From assembly GCF_013032445.1 (NCBI RefSeq), contig NZ_WQCA01000025.1, forward strand, positions 1 to 35,677: a stretch of 35,677 bases of DNA. Reading direction: 5' to 3'. Below, piece after piece: positions 1 through 8,244 of this stretch (its first letter is position 1; each line of letters starts with the position of its first letter). Source of the DNA: Ruegeria arenilitoris (GTDB lineage Bacteria; Pseudomonadota; Alphaproteobacteria; Rhodobacterales; Rhodobacteraceae). A program made the translations under genes and the position numbers. The notes under the pieces are model-generated. The model was not told the origin of the DNA. It did not search any database and saw only the letters and a program-made list of their open reading frames with translations.

Positions 1-36
1 CATAAGAAAAAGCTACCGTAGTGCGCGCTGAAATCG

Positions 37-168
37 CAATGTCCGGTTTGGGCTGTCTTCGGTCCTTTGGAGTAAAAATGCGGATGGCTTTAAAGTCCGC
101 CCTACCGCCATCCGAGCGTCTTGCAGCTAAGGTCAGCAGCGAGCCCAAAGTTACCGGATGCTGCAGTC
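37..168 (+). repeat. Degenerate intergenic repeat, copy A
   Basis: Bases 37-100 align without gaps to 5000-5063 with 51 of 64 positions identical by eye. A second shared block, with CGAGCCC followed by GGATGCTGCAG, lies near 141-168 here and 5128-5156 in copy B. Both copies have the same orientation and lie on either side of the BCCT/SBP/LysR block. The words aatgtccg, aatgcggatggc and aaagtccgc are shared. No protein is supported in either copy. Function is unknown. Confidence 0.65.
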
Positions 169-312
169 CGCGCTAACGACGGCAACGCGCAGAAAGCGGA
201 ATTTGCAAAGTTAGGCTTTCGACAAATCCTCGACCATGTGCAAGCAGTCAGTTTGTAGCGTGTTCACCCGCACTTTAGTTTTTGTTTTTGTGCAGGTGTT
301 CATCCTGCTTGC

Positions 313-335
313 GACCCCAGCTTTGTCCTGGGGTC
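313..335 (-). terminator. Stem-loop after the BCCT gene, possible terminator
   Basis: GACCCCAG (313-320) and CTGGGGTC (328-335) form a perfect 8-bp stem around a 7-nt loop, 22 nt past the BCCT stop codon. There is no T-run after the stem on either strand, so it is not a classical intrinsic terminator. It may be a 3'-end-stabilising hairpin or a factor-assisted terminator. Confidence 0.35.
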
Positions 336-356
336 ACAGACAGGTACTACGCGATT

Positions 357-2036
357 TTATTCGGCAGGCATCGTTGATGTTTCTGGATCAACAGTCGATG
401 CGACACCGGCGGCTTCGCGGCGTCCGTCGTTCCAGATCGCTTTAATCAAAGCGATGCACATCAATGCCATGACGATAGAGAATGGCAATGCTCCGATCAC
501 CATCGCGGTCTGAATGGCCCCAGTTCCGCCCGAAATTAGAAGACCTCCAACCACCAATGCCAGCGCTGCACCCCAGAACATGATGTGCGGGCGTGCCTTG
601 GGGCCTTCATCACCGGCAGCATTGATCGTGTTCACGATCAGAACAGCCGAGTCAGCAGAGGTTACAAGAAACGTCATCAGCAAGATCACGATGACAACCG
701 CCATGGCCCAGGCAAGGAACTCTGCGATTGGCGCAAGCATGTACGTGGTCATGGCAAAGATCTTGTCGCCGTTGGCCGCATCAAGGATCACACCATTTGC
801 GCCGCCGTTCAGTTCCAAATCAATCGCTGTACCACCGGCCCAAGCGAACCAGACAAAGCACATCAGTGACGGCACGATCATCGCACCCAGCACGAACTCA
901 CGAATGGATCGACCGCGCGATATGCGCGCCAGGAACAGTCCAACAAAGGGCGCAAACGCGATCCACCAGGCCCAGTAGAAAACCGGCCACCAGCCTTGCC
1001 ACTGCGCCAACAGGAAGGATTCAGATCCCTCGACGCCGTCCGACGCATAGACGTTGAAGCTAAGCCACGGCAGAGCGACCAGATAGTCCCAAATGCCAAC
1101 AAAGAAGGCCTTAGCACCAAAGAACGTAGCACCAAACAGTATGAAGAATCCCAGTAAGAAGATCGACAGCGCCATGTTGATGTTCGAAAGCCATTTGATG
1201 CCTTTGCCAACACCAGACAGCGCTGACAGCGTCGACGCCCCCATGATGACCAGCAGAGCTACGATGATGCCCAACGTGGTGGCCGAGCCATCCGCATGCG
1301 CCAATCCGCCAATGCCGATACGCGTAAGGCCTGCCACGAATTGCTCAACACCAAAACCAAGCGTCTGCGCCACGCCGAGGATGGTTGCAACGACGGCGAC
1401 GATATCGATGAGGTGGCCGAGGTTGCCCGACAGCGCCTTGCCAAAGAGCGGCGTCAGAGACGAGCGGATCGTCAGGGGAAGCCCGCGGCGATAGCTGAAG
1501 AACGCCAATGCAAGACCGGCAATCGCATAGCACGCCCAGGCGCCCAGACCCCAATGCAGATAGGACCAAACATAAGCCGTGCGCACATTGTCCGCATCAA
1601 GGGCTGTGGTGACACCCTGAATGACCGAAGGGTTGTTCTTGAAATGCGCGACGGGTTCCGCAACGGCCCATGTCAGCATCCCAACACCGATACCGGCACC
1701 GAACATCATCGAGAACCAAGAGAAGTTCGAGAATTCGGGCTTTTCGCCTTCTACACCCAGGTTCAGGCGTCCGGCTGCTGGCCAGATGGCCAAACCGATG
1801 CATACAATAACAAACCCGGTGACAACCCAGATGTACCACGCGGCAAACTGAGCCAGGATGGCGGCGTTCCAATCGCCGAGAATCCTGCCGGCCTGAGTCG
1901 GCCAAACGATGCACCAGACAACTAGCAGACTAATGATGATCTTACTAATCACCGTTACGTTTACACTGAACCCCCGATAAAAACCGTTGTCAGCGGTCTT
2001 AATCGGAAGTTCTGAAAGAGGTGGCTTTATCGCCAT
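357..2036 (-). CDS. BCCT family osmolyte transporter
   Basis: The product is a 559-residue polytopic inner-membrane protein of the betaine/carnitine/choline transporter (BCCT) family, sodium- or proton-coupled carriers of quaternary amines and related zwitterions. The glycine-rich GAGIGVGM segment followed by WAVAEPVAHF is the family's substrate/sodium-site motif. The WAWWIAFAPFVGLFLARISRG stretch followed by RSIREF is the BCCT signature. A longer frame opens at 2159, but the ATG at 2036 is preferred because GGGAGAAG lies directly upstream and the 41-residue extension is not family-like. The substrate cannot be read from sequence; glycine betaine, choline or DMSP are possible. It lies downstream of the solute-binding protein gene on the same strand with a 155-nt gap, so co-transcription is possible but not shown. 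Confidence 0.93.
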   Translation of the reverse strand: MAIKPPLSELPIKTADNGFYRGFSVNVTVISKIIISLLVVWCIVWPTQAGRILGDWNAAILAQFAAWYIWVVTGFVIVCIGLAIWPAAGRLNLGVEGEKPEFSNFSWFSMMFGAGIGVGMLTWAVAEPVAHFKNNPSVIQGVTTALDADNVRTAYVWSYLHWGLGAWACYAIAGLALAFFSYRRGLPLTIRSSLTPLFGKALSGNLGHLIDIVAVVATILGVAQTLGFGVEQFVAGLTRIGIGGLAHADGSATTLGIIVALLVIMGASTLSALSGVGKGIKWLSNINMALSIFLLGFFILFGATFFGAKAFFVGIWDYLVALPWLSFNVYASDGVEGSESFLLAQWQGWWPVFYWAWWIAFAPFVGLFLARISRGRSIREFVLGAMIVPSLMCFVWFAWAGGTAIDLELNGGANGVILDAANGDKIFAMTTYMLAPIAEFLAWAMAVVIVILLMTFLVTSADSAVLIVNTINAAGDEGPKARPHIMFWGAALALVVGGLLISGGTGAIQTAMVIGALPFSIVMALMCIALIKAIWNDGRREAAGVASTVDPETSTMPAE

Positions 2037-2191
2037 AGTCAACTTCTCCCTGTTTTTTGATTTTCGAGCGGATAAATCTGCGTGTTCTGACTCGACCACC
2101 CATTTTCCCAAGAAACCAATGAGACCAACGATGCAGATAACCTGCTTCGCCAATCTCATTGGGTCCGGGGAGTTAAGATTTGCCAGAATTC

Positions 2192-3844
2192 TCAGCTTTG
2201 CAGAGCCAGCTTATGCACGTGAATTTCATTAATCGGGTGGCTTTCCGCGCCTATGACGCCGGGACGAGAGTGGCGGTACAGAGATCGCCAATAGGGTTGA
2301 ATTATCGTCCCGTCATCTCGCATAAATTGCTCGATCTTTTCCATGTGACCACGGCGAGTTTCCGCATCGGCGATTGCTGAGGCTTCTTCCAACATCGCGT
2401 CAAATTCGGCGCTGGCAAGGCCGGTTTCGTTCCAAGCTACACCCGATTTATAAGCCAGCGTCAGCACCTGGACACCTAGCGGGCGATGTCCCCAGTCCGT
2501 TGAGCTGAAGGGGTATTTGTTCCAATCGTTCCAAAATGTGCTGCCAGGCAAAACCGTACGCTTAACGTTCAGCCCGGCGTCACGAAGTTGGGCCGCGAGG
2601 GCGTCTGTTGTGTTTCGGCGCCAGTCATCGTCAATGGAGAAAATCTCGTACTCGTAGTCGAGCATGCCGACTTCTTCGAGTAACGCGCGAGCGCCCTCGA
2701 CATCCTTTTCCGGAGCTCCAATGTCTGCATATTCTGGATGGATGGGGCAAACATGGTGATTTTCGCCCAAAGTCCCCCGATTTGCGTATCCCAATTCAAG
2801 CAAAATTGCATTGTCGCAGGCCATCGCCAGAGCCCGGCGAACACGTGCGTCTTCATAGGGCTTCACTCCGTCAACTTCGGCATCGCGGTTCGTGCGCAAA
2901 ACCAAAGTGTTGGCGGAAACGGACTCGCTCTGGTTCCAACCAATGCTTTCATAGATGTCGACAAATTCACCGACCGTTTCATAGGTCATGTCGATTTCTT
3001 CAGCTTCTGCTGCCGCCAAATGCGCTGCGCCATCGGTGCCGTAGTCGATAAACTCGATCCGTTCCAAATAGGCGCCTTCGCCCCACCATTCGTGATCCGT
3101 GTTTTTCTCAAGAACGACCTTCTCGCCAACCAGATACTCAACCAGTTTGTATGGTCCTGTACCGACCGGGTCATTCGCCGGATCGCCGGACCAACCGTCG
3201 GGCACGATTGCTGCGGGGTATTCCGTGACAGCAGGAATAATGGTGATGTCAGGTCGTGTCAGCTTCAGTTTCAGCGTCAGATCGTCGACCACTTCCAAAG
3301 CCCCTTCGGCAGGGCCATCTCCGGCTTCGTTTTGTAAGGACCCCATGCGCGCGGCCATGGAATTGCCTTCCCAACTGCCGTCACACCATCGGCCAAAGTT
3401 GTACGCAACATCGGTGGCCGAAAGCGTTCCCCGTCCGTCATTCCAGTTCACTCCGGGCCGTACACGCAAAACGTACTCAGTCGCGTCGTCGTTTACTTCC
3501 CAGCTTTCCAGTAGCCGGGGTTCAAACGTACCGTCTGCGTTGTACTGAACAAGATATTCTAAGAATCCTCGGACCACATTTCCAAGCTGAGGCCAGTTGT
3601 AAAGCGGTGGGTCAAGCTGAGCGCGCACAACTTGCTGAATGCGAATGGTCCCACCTGGCTGAACATCGGTCGCGGCCCGCACGGGTTGAGACAAACCAAT
3701 CATCGAATAAGCCGCTGAGGCCGACAAACCAAGCGCGGTGGCGCGCGTTAAAAACTCGCGACGACTGAGGGTGCCGTCAGCAACTTCACTGGCATGCATG
3801 GCTATCGCCGAATGAATGGATTGATCTTGTTTATGACAGGTCAT
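2192..3844 (-). CDS. Tat-exported family 5 ABC solute-binding protein
   Basis: This 550-residue periplasmic binding protein is of the dipeptide/oligopeptide/nickel type (SBP_bac_5, DppA/OppA-like). Residues 27-32 read SRREFL, a twin-arginine motif, followed by a hydrophobic stretch and a cleavage-like PVRAATD near 55-60, so export by Tat is likely. The mature part shows the family pattern of a LLESWEV segment, VRPGVNWNDGRG, SATDVAYNF and DPVGTGPYKL. The start is the ATG at 3844, with GGGAG upstream; an in-frame extension to 4126 would overlap the divergent LysR gene and is rejected. No ABC permease or ATPase gene is adjacent, so it is an orphan receptor here. The ligand is unknown. The divergent LysR regulator 90 nt away probably controls it. 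Confidence 0.9.
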   Translation of the reverse strand: MTCHKQDQSIHSAIAMHASEVADGTLSRREFLTRATALGLSASAAYSMIGLSQPVRAATDVQPGGTIRIQQVVRAQLDPPLYNWPQLGNVVRGFLEYLVQYNADGTFEPRLLESWEVNDDATEYVLRVRPGVNWNDGRGTLSATDVAYNFGRWCDGSWEGNSMAARMGSLQNEAGDGPAEGALEVVDDLTLKLKLTRPDITIIPAVTEYPAAIVPDGWSGDPANDPVGTGPYKLVEYLVGEKVVLEKNTDHEWWGEGAYLERIEFIDYGTDGAAHLAAAEAEEIDMTYETVGEFVDIYESIGWNQSESVSANTLVLRTNRDAEVDGVKPYEDARVRRALAMACDNAILLELGYANRGTLGENHHVCPIHPEYADIGAPEKDVEGARALLEEVGMLDYEYEIFSIDDDWRRNTTDALAAQLRDAGLNVKRTVLPGSTFWNDWNKYPFSSTDWGHRPLGVQVLTLAYKSGVAWNETGLASAEFDAMLEEASAIADAETRRGHMEKIEQFMRDDGTIIQPYWRSLYRHSRPGVIGAESHPINEIHVHKLALQS

Positions 3845-3934
3845 CTTTGGCTCCCTTGATTTTGAGACCGCTTGCGCGCCGCTTTTTAACTTTTTTGATG
3901 CATTTCTGGTCTTTTTTGCAGTAGTCGAGTAGTT
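3845..3934. promoter_or_regulatory. Divergent SBP/LysR intergenic region
   Basis: This 90-nt spacer separates the divergent solute-binding protein and LysR genes, the standard arrangement for a LysR regulator controlling its neighbour and itself. It is rich in short T-runs and contains a GATGCATT palindromic core near 3896-3903. No -35/-10 pair or T-N11-A box could be fixed with confidence. Confidence 0.4.
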
Positions 3935-4867
3935 ATGGATGACATTAATAAGGTTAATACCAACCTCAGCCGTAATCTGGTGGCGCTCTATGCCTTTGAA
4001 GTGGTTTCCCAACACGGGAACTTTACCAGCGCAGGCGAGGCGCTTGGGCTGACACAATCCTCGGTCTCGCAACGAATAAAAGGGCTGGAGGCCGATCTGG
4101 GCGTCGTTTTGTTCAAGCGCGAGCATCGCGGTGTCTCGTTAACAAATGAAGGCCTGAGACTTCTTAATGTGGTCAGTCCGGCAATGCGGCAAATGGGTTA
4201 TGCCGTTGGTTCTCTGATCGAACGCAAATCGAAACCTAGGGTTCGGATTTCTGCTGATTTTGCGTTCTCAACGTTCTGGCTTCTGCCGCGTCTAGGCTAT
4301 TTGCGAGAGGAAATTGGGGAGGAAATCGAAATTCAGATTTTGGCTTCAACCGTGCCACCTGGTTTGGATGATACCGATTGCGATATTCAGATTCACGTTG
4401 CGCCCAAAAATCGGATCAAACCAGACGAAGTACTGCTGTTGGAAGAGGTCGTAGCCGCAGTTTGCAGCCCGCAGTTATTGGAAAAGATTGGACCGATCCG
4501 ATCTGCTACGGAGCTACTGAAGGTTCAACTTCTTAGCTTGTCAAAACCCGCAACCGCCGAGTGGCAAACCTGGCAAGGGTGGTTTGACAGTTTGGGTGTA
4601 ACGGGCGAAAGAAAGAGAAACTACATCAGTTTTAATAACTATGACATGGTGACCCAAGCCGCTTTGTCTGGTGATGGCGTGGCATTAGGCTGGATTGGAT
4701 TGATCGATGATTTGCTCAGCAAGGGTTCTCTTGTGACCGTTACGGAAGATTTAGTCTCTAGCGATGCGGGTTATGTAATGTCACGGAGCCATACCAACTT
4801 GGGCCCGGGTCCCGAGCTTGTGTTTGCCTGGATCGCGGAACAAGTTCTAGCAACATCTCTGAAGTAA
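3935..4867 (+). CDS. LysR family transcriptional regulator (GcvA-like)
   Basis: This 310-residue LysR-type regulator has an N-terminal winged helix-turn-helix at about residues 15-75: LVALYAFEVVSQHGNFTSAG, then LTQSSVSQRIKGLE and LFKREHRGVSLTNEG. The rest matches a periplasmic-binding-protein-like effector domain. The LFKREHRGVSLT style and the lengthy SFNNYDMVTQAALSGDGVALGW segment resemble the GcvA group. It is divergent from the Tat-exported solute-binding protein and is its likely regulator; the BCCT gene further on may be in the same regulon. No strong ribosome-binding site precedes the ATG at 3935, so the transcript may have a short leader. The effector is unknown. Confidence 0.92.
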   Translation: MDDINKVNTNLSRNLVALYAFEVVSQHGNFTSAGEALGLTQSSVSQRIKGLEADLGVVLFKREHRGVSLTNEGLRLLNVVSPAMRQMGYAVGSLIERKSKPRVRISADFAFSTFWLLPRLGYLREEIGEEIEIQILASTVPPGLDDTDCDIQIHVAPKNRIKPDEVLLLEEVVAAVCSPQLLEKIGPIRSATELLKVQLLSLSKPATAEWQTWQGWFDSLGVTGERKRNYISFNNYDMVTQAALSGDGVALGWIGLIDDLLSKGSLVTVTEDLVSSDAGYVMSRSHTNLGPGPELVFAWIAEQVLATSLK

Positions 4868-4882
4868 CGCGTCGTTGCCCAG

Positions 4883-4903
4883 CTTGGCGCCCATACCGCC
4901 AAG
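4883..4903 (+). terminator. Stem-loop after the LysR gene
   Basis: CTTGGCG (4883-4889) and CGCCAAG (4897-4903) pair perfectly around a 7-nt loop, 16 nt after the LysR stop. No T-run follows, so termination is possible but not demonstrated by sequence. Confidence 0.35.
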
Positions 4904-4999
4904 TCAGTAAATTCGCAAAACGACTGCAATATCTCAATACTTTGCAGCGATATTGAAAGCTCCCAACTTGTATTTTTTAGAGTGGCTAAGTCAGGTAGC

Positions 5000-5156
5000 C
5001 AATGTCCGCTTAGGGTTGACTGCAGCCCTTAGGAGCAAGAATGCGGATGGCGACAAAGTCCGCACAGCTGACCTTGAGCCCGTGTACAGGGCGATTTTGC
5101 CCAACCAAAACTATCAGATGACCGCTTCGAGCCCTGAGTCACGGATGCTGCAGAGC
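5000..5156 (+). repeat. Degenerate intergenic repeat, copy B
   Basis: Bases 5000-5063 match 37-100 at 51 of 64 positions without gaps, in the same orientation. The match resumes at 5128-5156 with GGATGCTGCAG. Just downstream, aaatgtccgctctgc and, before it, gatgaccgcttcgagccc are further words of the same intergenic family that recur near 9543. Confidence 0.65.
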
Positions 5157-5199
5157 GGGCAAATGTCCGCTCTGCAATTCCGGAGAAGAATTTGGCAAG

Positions 5200-5970
5200 C
5201 TAATGGAAATTTGTTGTCTGCTTAACGCCGAGAGCAAACGGCGCACCGTCTGGATCACAAAGGATGGGGCTATCGGCTTGAATGGTTTCATTATCTTCTA
5301 CGGAAGCCAGACGCGCCCCTTTGGTTTCAGCAGCAAAGGAGGCATCGGAGACTGAAGTAACCATGATGCACGGGACCCAAGATGCGTTTGAGGCAGTTGA
5401 CCAAGTCGCGGCATGCTGGATTGCAACAAGATGGCCCTGAGGCCCGAGGAGAGTGAAGCAATCCTTGTCCCGCTCGGGAGAAACCTGCCATCCGAAGAGT
5501 TCGATGTAGAACGCTTGCGGAAAGTCATCCCCGTTGCTGACATACACTTCAGGGCCGAACTGCCGTTTCGGCACGGGGAAACCGTGCCGAGACAGCGAAA
5601 TCCCCACTAGAGCACCGAACGGATCGCGGACGAGTGCATTGCGACCGACACCCGGCACCTCGAATGGCTCCCGAACGATCTTACCTCCGAGTGTACCGAC
5701 GCGGTTGATCGCTATGTCCACATCGGGGACTTCGATGTAAGAGATCCAGCCATTTTCCTGCTCCGGGGGCGTCTCAATCAATCCCGCACCCGCTTCGTCA
5801 CCGGAAAGGGCAAGGACGAAATCCTGCTCGCCGCCACCCCATGCAAAATCCGATGCCCGCTCGACTTCATACGTCCAGTTGGCGACTTGCTGGTAGAATG
5901 CCATCGAACACGCCCTGTCCGATGTGAAAAGGTCATGCCATACGAATTGACCTGCTTTAGACTGTGTCAT
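5200..5970 (-). CDS. VOC family protein (two glyoxalase-like domains)
   Basis: This 256-residue soluble protein has two vicinal-oxygen-chelate modules. The first begins WHDLFTSDRACSMAFYQQV and ends at the typical VRDPFGALVGI; the second begins FGPEVYVSNGDDFPQAFYIE and ends CDPDGAPFALG. Such proteins include metal-dependent lyases, dioxygenases and antibiotic-binding proteins, and the substrate cannot be assigned. The ATG at 5970 is chosen because AGGAAG precedes it and it lies only 4 nt after the rsgA stop; the longer frame to 6132 would run back inside rsgA. It is almost certainly translated from the same transcript as rsgA. Confidence 0.88.
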   Translation of the reverse strand: MTQSKAGQFVWHDLFTSDRACSMAFYQQVANWTYEVERASDFAWGGGEQDFVLALSGDEAGAGLIETPPEQENGWISYIEVPDVDIAINRVGTLGGKIVREPFEVPGVGRNALVRDPFGALVGISLSRHGFPVPKRQFGPEVYVSNGDDFPQAFYIELFGWQVSPERDKDCFTLLGPQGHLVAIQHAATWSTASNASWVPCIMVTSVSDASFAAETKGARLASVEDNETIQADSPILCDPDGAPFALGVKQTTNFH

Positions 5971-5974
5971 CGTC

Positions 5975-7057
5975 TTACTTCCTGACATCTTTGAGCTTTT
6001 TGACACCGCGGACCATCTTCCCGAACGCCTTGTCGCGCGACCTGCGTTCCGCAAGACTCGCGGAGTTGAAGGCGTCTTCGGCCATGAGCTTGCGCCATCT
6101 GCTAAGACGACCGCCATCAAGAGCACCCTCATCGACAGCCTTCAGAACAGCGCATCCCGGCTCGGATCCGTGCTGGCAGTCCCTGAATCGACACCGCACG
6201 GCCAACTCCTGAATGTCGGCAAAGAGATCATTAATGCCGTCAGCTGCATCGGTGAGCTGCAATTCCCGCATACCCGGGGTGTCCAGTATCAGACATCCGT
6301 TGGGCATCGCATGGAGCTCGCGCCGCGTTGTCGTATGCCGCCCCTTGGCGTCGTCCTCGCGAATAGATTGGGTCTCGATGGATTGGCTCTGGAGCAATGC
6401 ATTGGCTAACGTCGATTTCCCAACGCCAGATGAACCGAGAAACGCCACCGTCTTGCCGGACCTGCACCAAGAAGTCAGTTTTGTCCGGGGCGCGTCTCCG
6501 CGGGCGTCAAGTGCGACCACATCGATCATGTCCGACACCGTGCGGGCCGTGTCGATGTAGCTTTGCGTGTCCGTCAGGAGGTCGGTCTTAGTGACGACGA
6601 TGACAGGCGTGATCCCTGCCTCAAAAGTCAGAGCTGCATAGCGTTCCAGCCGGGCCACTTTGAAATCCTGATTGCAGGACGTGACGATAAAGGCGGTATC
6701 AATGTTCGCCGCGATCAGTTGTTCCTGCCGGTCGGTTCCGGGCGCACGCCGTTTGATGAGGCTCGTGCGCTCTAGAATCCGACTGGATCGCGGGCGCGAA
6801 GGATCCAGCATCAGCCAGTCCCCGACAGTTACATCGGCTCTGGGAGGAAGTATCGTATCGATGCCGTCACCGAGGGCGTGCAGCCCATTGCGATGCACTT
6901 CGACAATTCGAACGGGCGGTGTCACCGACAAATCTTCTACGCTGATCTGCTGGGCGAAAAACGGTTGCCATCCCAATGCCTGAAGAGGGTTGAGGTCGGA
7001 GTGTCTTCTGGCGTTGCGTGCGCGAAGCGGAAGGAAGTCTGAGTAATCCCTTATCAT
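5975..7057 (-). CDS. rsgA: Small ribosomal subunit biogenesis GTPase RsgA
   Basis: This 360-residue circularly permuted GTPase helps mature the 30S subunit. The permuted order is visible: TKTD (G4, residues 156-159) precedes the P-loop GSSGVGKST (208-216), HTTT (241-244) and DTPG (G3, 259-262). A C-terminal zinc knuckle follows with C289, C294, H296 and C302. An N-terminal OB-like region covers roughly residues 45-105 (VRIVEVHRNGL, VGDWLML). The length is normal for the family. The start ATG at 7057 has only a weak upstream Shine-Dalgarno. The VOC gene follows after 4 nt. Everything expected for an active enzyme is present. Confidence 0.96.
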   Translation of the reverse strand: MIRDYSDFLPLRARNARRHSDLNPLQALGWQPFFAQQISVEDLSVTPPVRIVEVHRNGLHALGDGIDTILPPRADVTVGDWLMLDPSRPRSSRILERTSLIKRRAPGTDRQEQLIAANIDTAFIVTSCNQDFKVARLERYAALTFEAGITPVIVVTKTDLLTDTQSYIDTARTVSDMIDVVALDARGDAPRTKLTSWCRSGKTVAFLGSSGVGKSTLANALLQSQSIETQSIREDDAKGRHTTTRRELHAMPNGCLILDTPGMRELQLTDAADGINDLFADIQELAVRCRFRDCQHGSEPGCAVLKAVDEGALDGGRLSRWRKLMAEDAFNSASLAERRSRDKAFGKMVRGVKKLKDVRK

Positions 7058-7426
7058 AGGGTGTCACTTTCATGTCTCTGGCCCAAGTCTGATCTGGGCG
7101 CTGTTGGTGAGAAAAAAGTTTGCACATCAACACTCACCGTCGGCCATAATGTGACGGTGTTTCTTCAGATGTTGAATGTGCTCCGGGAGGCGCGCTGCCT
7201 CCCTTCCTTACCGGGACATGAAATCTCCATTTCAGATTATGTGCACATAGGATGAACGCGTGCACAACACAACAGTTGACGGCTGATTTGGAACTCTTCT
7301 TCAGTTGCCGTAGCCGCAATTCAACAGGAAAAAGACTATGTCAGCTTTGTCCGTAACTCGGTCGTTGCGCGGATTTTGCAGAATGGCAGCTCTTGGAACT
7401 GATCAGACATTGATAAAACTCGAACC
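7058..7426. other. Intergenic region upstream of rsgA, bordering the IS array
   Basis: No gene is recognised in this 369-nt stretch. Two inverted repeats are visible: CACCGTC/GACGGTG at 7135-7141 and 7153-7159, followed by TTTCTTC, and GGGAGGC/GCCTCCC at 7185-7191 and 7197-7203, followed by TTCCTT. Either could be a weak plus-strand terminator. The right edge is the left end of an IS6-family element, so whatever originally lay beyond has been displaced. Confidence 0.5.
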
Positions 7427-8244
7427 GGTCTTGTCAGAAGAACTTTGCTTGAGCGGGGCAGGGCGGTTGCGTAGCTTTTGCCCATGACCAGGCCTGCCTC
7501 ATTCAAGTACTTCAAAACCAGTCCCGAGATCATCCGCTTGGCCGTGATGCTGTACATCCGTTTCCCGCTCTCGCTTCGGAATGTCGAAGATCTGTTGCAC
7601 GAGCGAGGCATCGACGTGAGCCACGAAACTGTCCGATATTGGTGGAATAGGTTTGGCCCGATGTTTGCTGCTGAGATAAGGCAGAAGCGTGTTCAGCAGC
7701 TGCGCGCATTCTCGAAATGGAAGTGGCACGTAGACGAAGTATTCGTGAAGGTGAACGGCAAACGCCACTATCTCTGGCGTGCCGTCGATCACGAAGGTGA
7801 AGTGCTAGAGGCCGTTGTCACGAAGCGCCGAAACAAAGCTGCAGCACTGAAATTTCTTAAGAAATTATTGAAACGCCACGGTTGCGCCGATGAGATCGTC
7901 ACCGACCGCTTCGCCTCGTACAAAGCTGCGCTCAGGGAATTAGGTGCGCTGGAAAAACAACAGACAGGCAGATGGCTTAACAATCGCGTCGAGAATTCAC
8001 ACCTGCCATTCCGACGAAGAGAGCGCGCCATGCAACGTTTCCGGCGCATGCGAAGTCTTCAGAAATTCGCCGCCGTCCATTCCTCCGTATACAACCACTT
8101 CAACCAGGAAAGATCGCTGACCAGCCGAGACACCTTCAAGCTGACACGCACCGCCGCCCTGGCCGAGTGGCGTCAACTTTGTTCCGGATAGGTTCGCGGT
8201 TTCTGCGGCAAACTGAGACTAGTTCGAATTCGTCTGACAGCACC
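7427..8244 (+). mobile_element. IS6 family insertion sequence, complete copy 1 (818 bp)
   Basis: The element starts GGTCTTGTCAGAAGAA and its right end, read as reverse complement, starts GGTGCTGTCAGACGAA, giving imperfect inverted repeats of about 16 bp. One transposase gene fills the interior. The length equals the separate copy at 13448-14265 exactly. Flanks are ctcgaacc on the left and gtcgaaga on the right, so no direct target duplication remains. On the right it directly abuts the interior of another IS6 copy. Confidence 0.93.
7484..8191 (+). CDS. IS6 family transposase (copy 1, intact)
   Basis: This 235-residue DDE transposase has an N-terminal helix-turn-helix region (FPLSLRNVEDLLHERGIDVS, then HETVRYWWNRFGP) and an RNase H-like core. 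The catalytic triad is D84 (HVDEVFVKV), D141 (VTDRFASY) and E170 (NRVENSHLPF), followed by a basic stretch. Length and layout are those of IS26-type enzymes, which act by copy-in replicative transposition or by targeted conservative cointegration. The ATG at 7484 is chosen over the in-frame TTG at 7478. It appears functional. Confidence 0.95.
   Translation: MTRPASFKYFKTSPEIIRLAVMLYIRFPLSLRNVEDLLHERGIDVSHETVRYWWNRFGPMFAAEIRQKRVQQLRAFSKWKWHVDEVFVKVNGKRHYLWRAVDHEGEVLEAVVTKRRNKAAALKFLKKLLKRHGCADEIVTDRFASYKAALRELGALEKQQTGRWLNNRVENSHLPFRRRERAMQRFRRMRSLQKFAAVHSSVYNHFNQERSLTSRDTFKLTRTAALAEWRQLCSG

Larger units (their letters stand above)
1..356. other. Intergenic region with degenerate repeat
   Basis: No convincing gene is seen. 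The only open frame here, 236-445 on the plus strand, runs into the 3' end of the BCCT gene on the other strand and has no recognisable features. The first 200 bases hold a copy of the ATGTCCGC-type degenerate repeat (see 37-168), and a perfect 8-bp stem-loop lies at 313-335 just beyond the BCCT stop codon. Confidence 0.6.
4868..5199. other. Intergenic region with repeat copy B
   Basis: No gene is supported. An open frame at 4953-5225 is composed mainly of the degenerate repeat and overlaps the 3' end of the VOC gene on the other strand. The region holds the 4883-4903 hairpin and repeat copy B. Confidence 0.6.

Noticed and set aside
236..445. 69-residue plus-strand open frame
   Set aside because: It overlaps the BCCT 3' end antisense and contains the 313-335 hairpin; no coding evidence.
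1296..1925. Long antisense frames within BCCT, SBP, rsgA, glgP and other genes (for example 1296-1925, 3256-3768, 23800-24432)
   Set aside because: They are out-of-frame shadows of conserved genes with arginine/proline/serine-rich composition and no domain features.
2037..2159. N-terminal extension of the BCCT transporter
   Set aside because: The ATG at 2036 has a good ribosome-binding site, and the 41 extra residues are unlike BCCT N-termini.
3845..4126. N-terminal extension of the solute-binding protein
   Set aside because: It would run through the divergent LysR gene and place the twin-arginine signal internally; the ATG at 3844 has GGGAG upstream.
4953..5225. 90-residue plus-strand open frame
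   Set aside because: It is composed mainly of repeat copy B, overlaps the end of the VOC gene on the other strand, has no ribosome-binding site and shows no recognisable protein.
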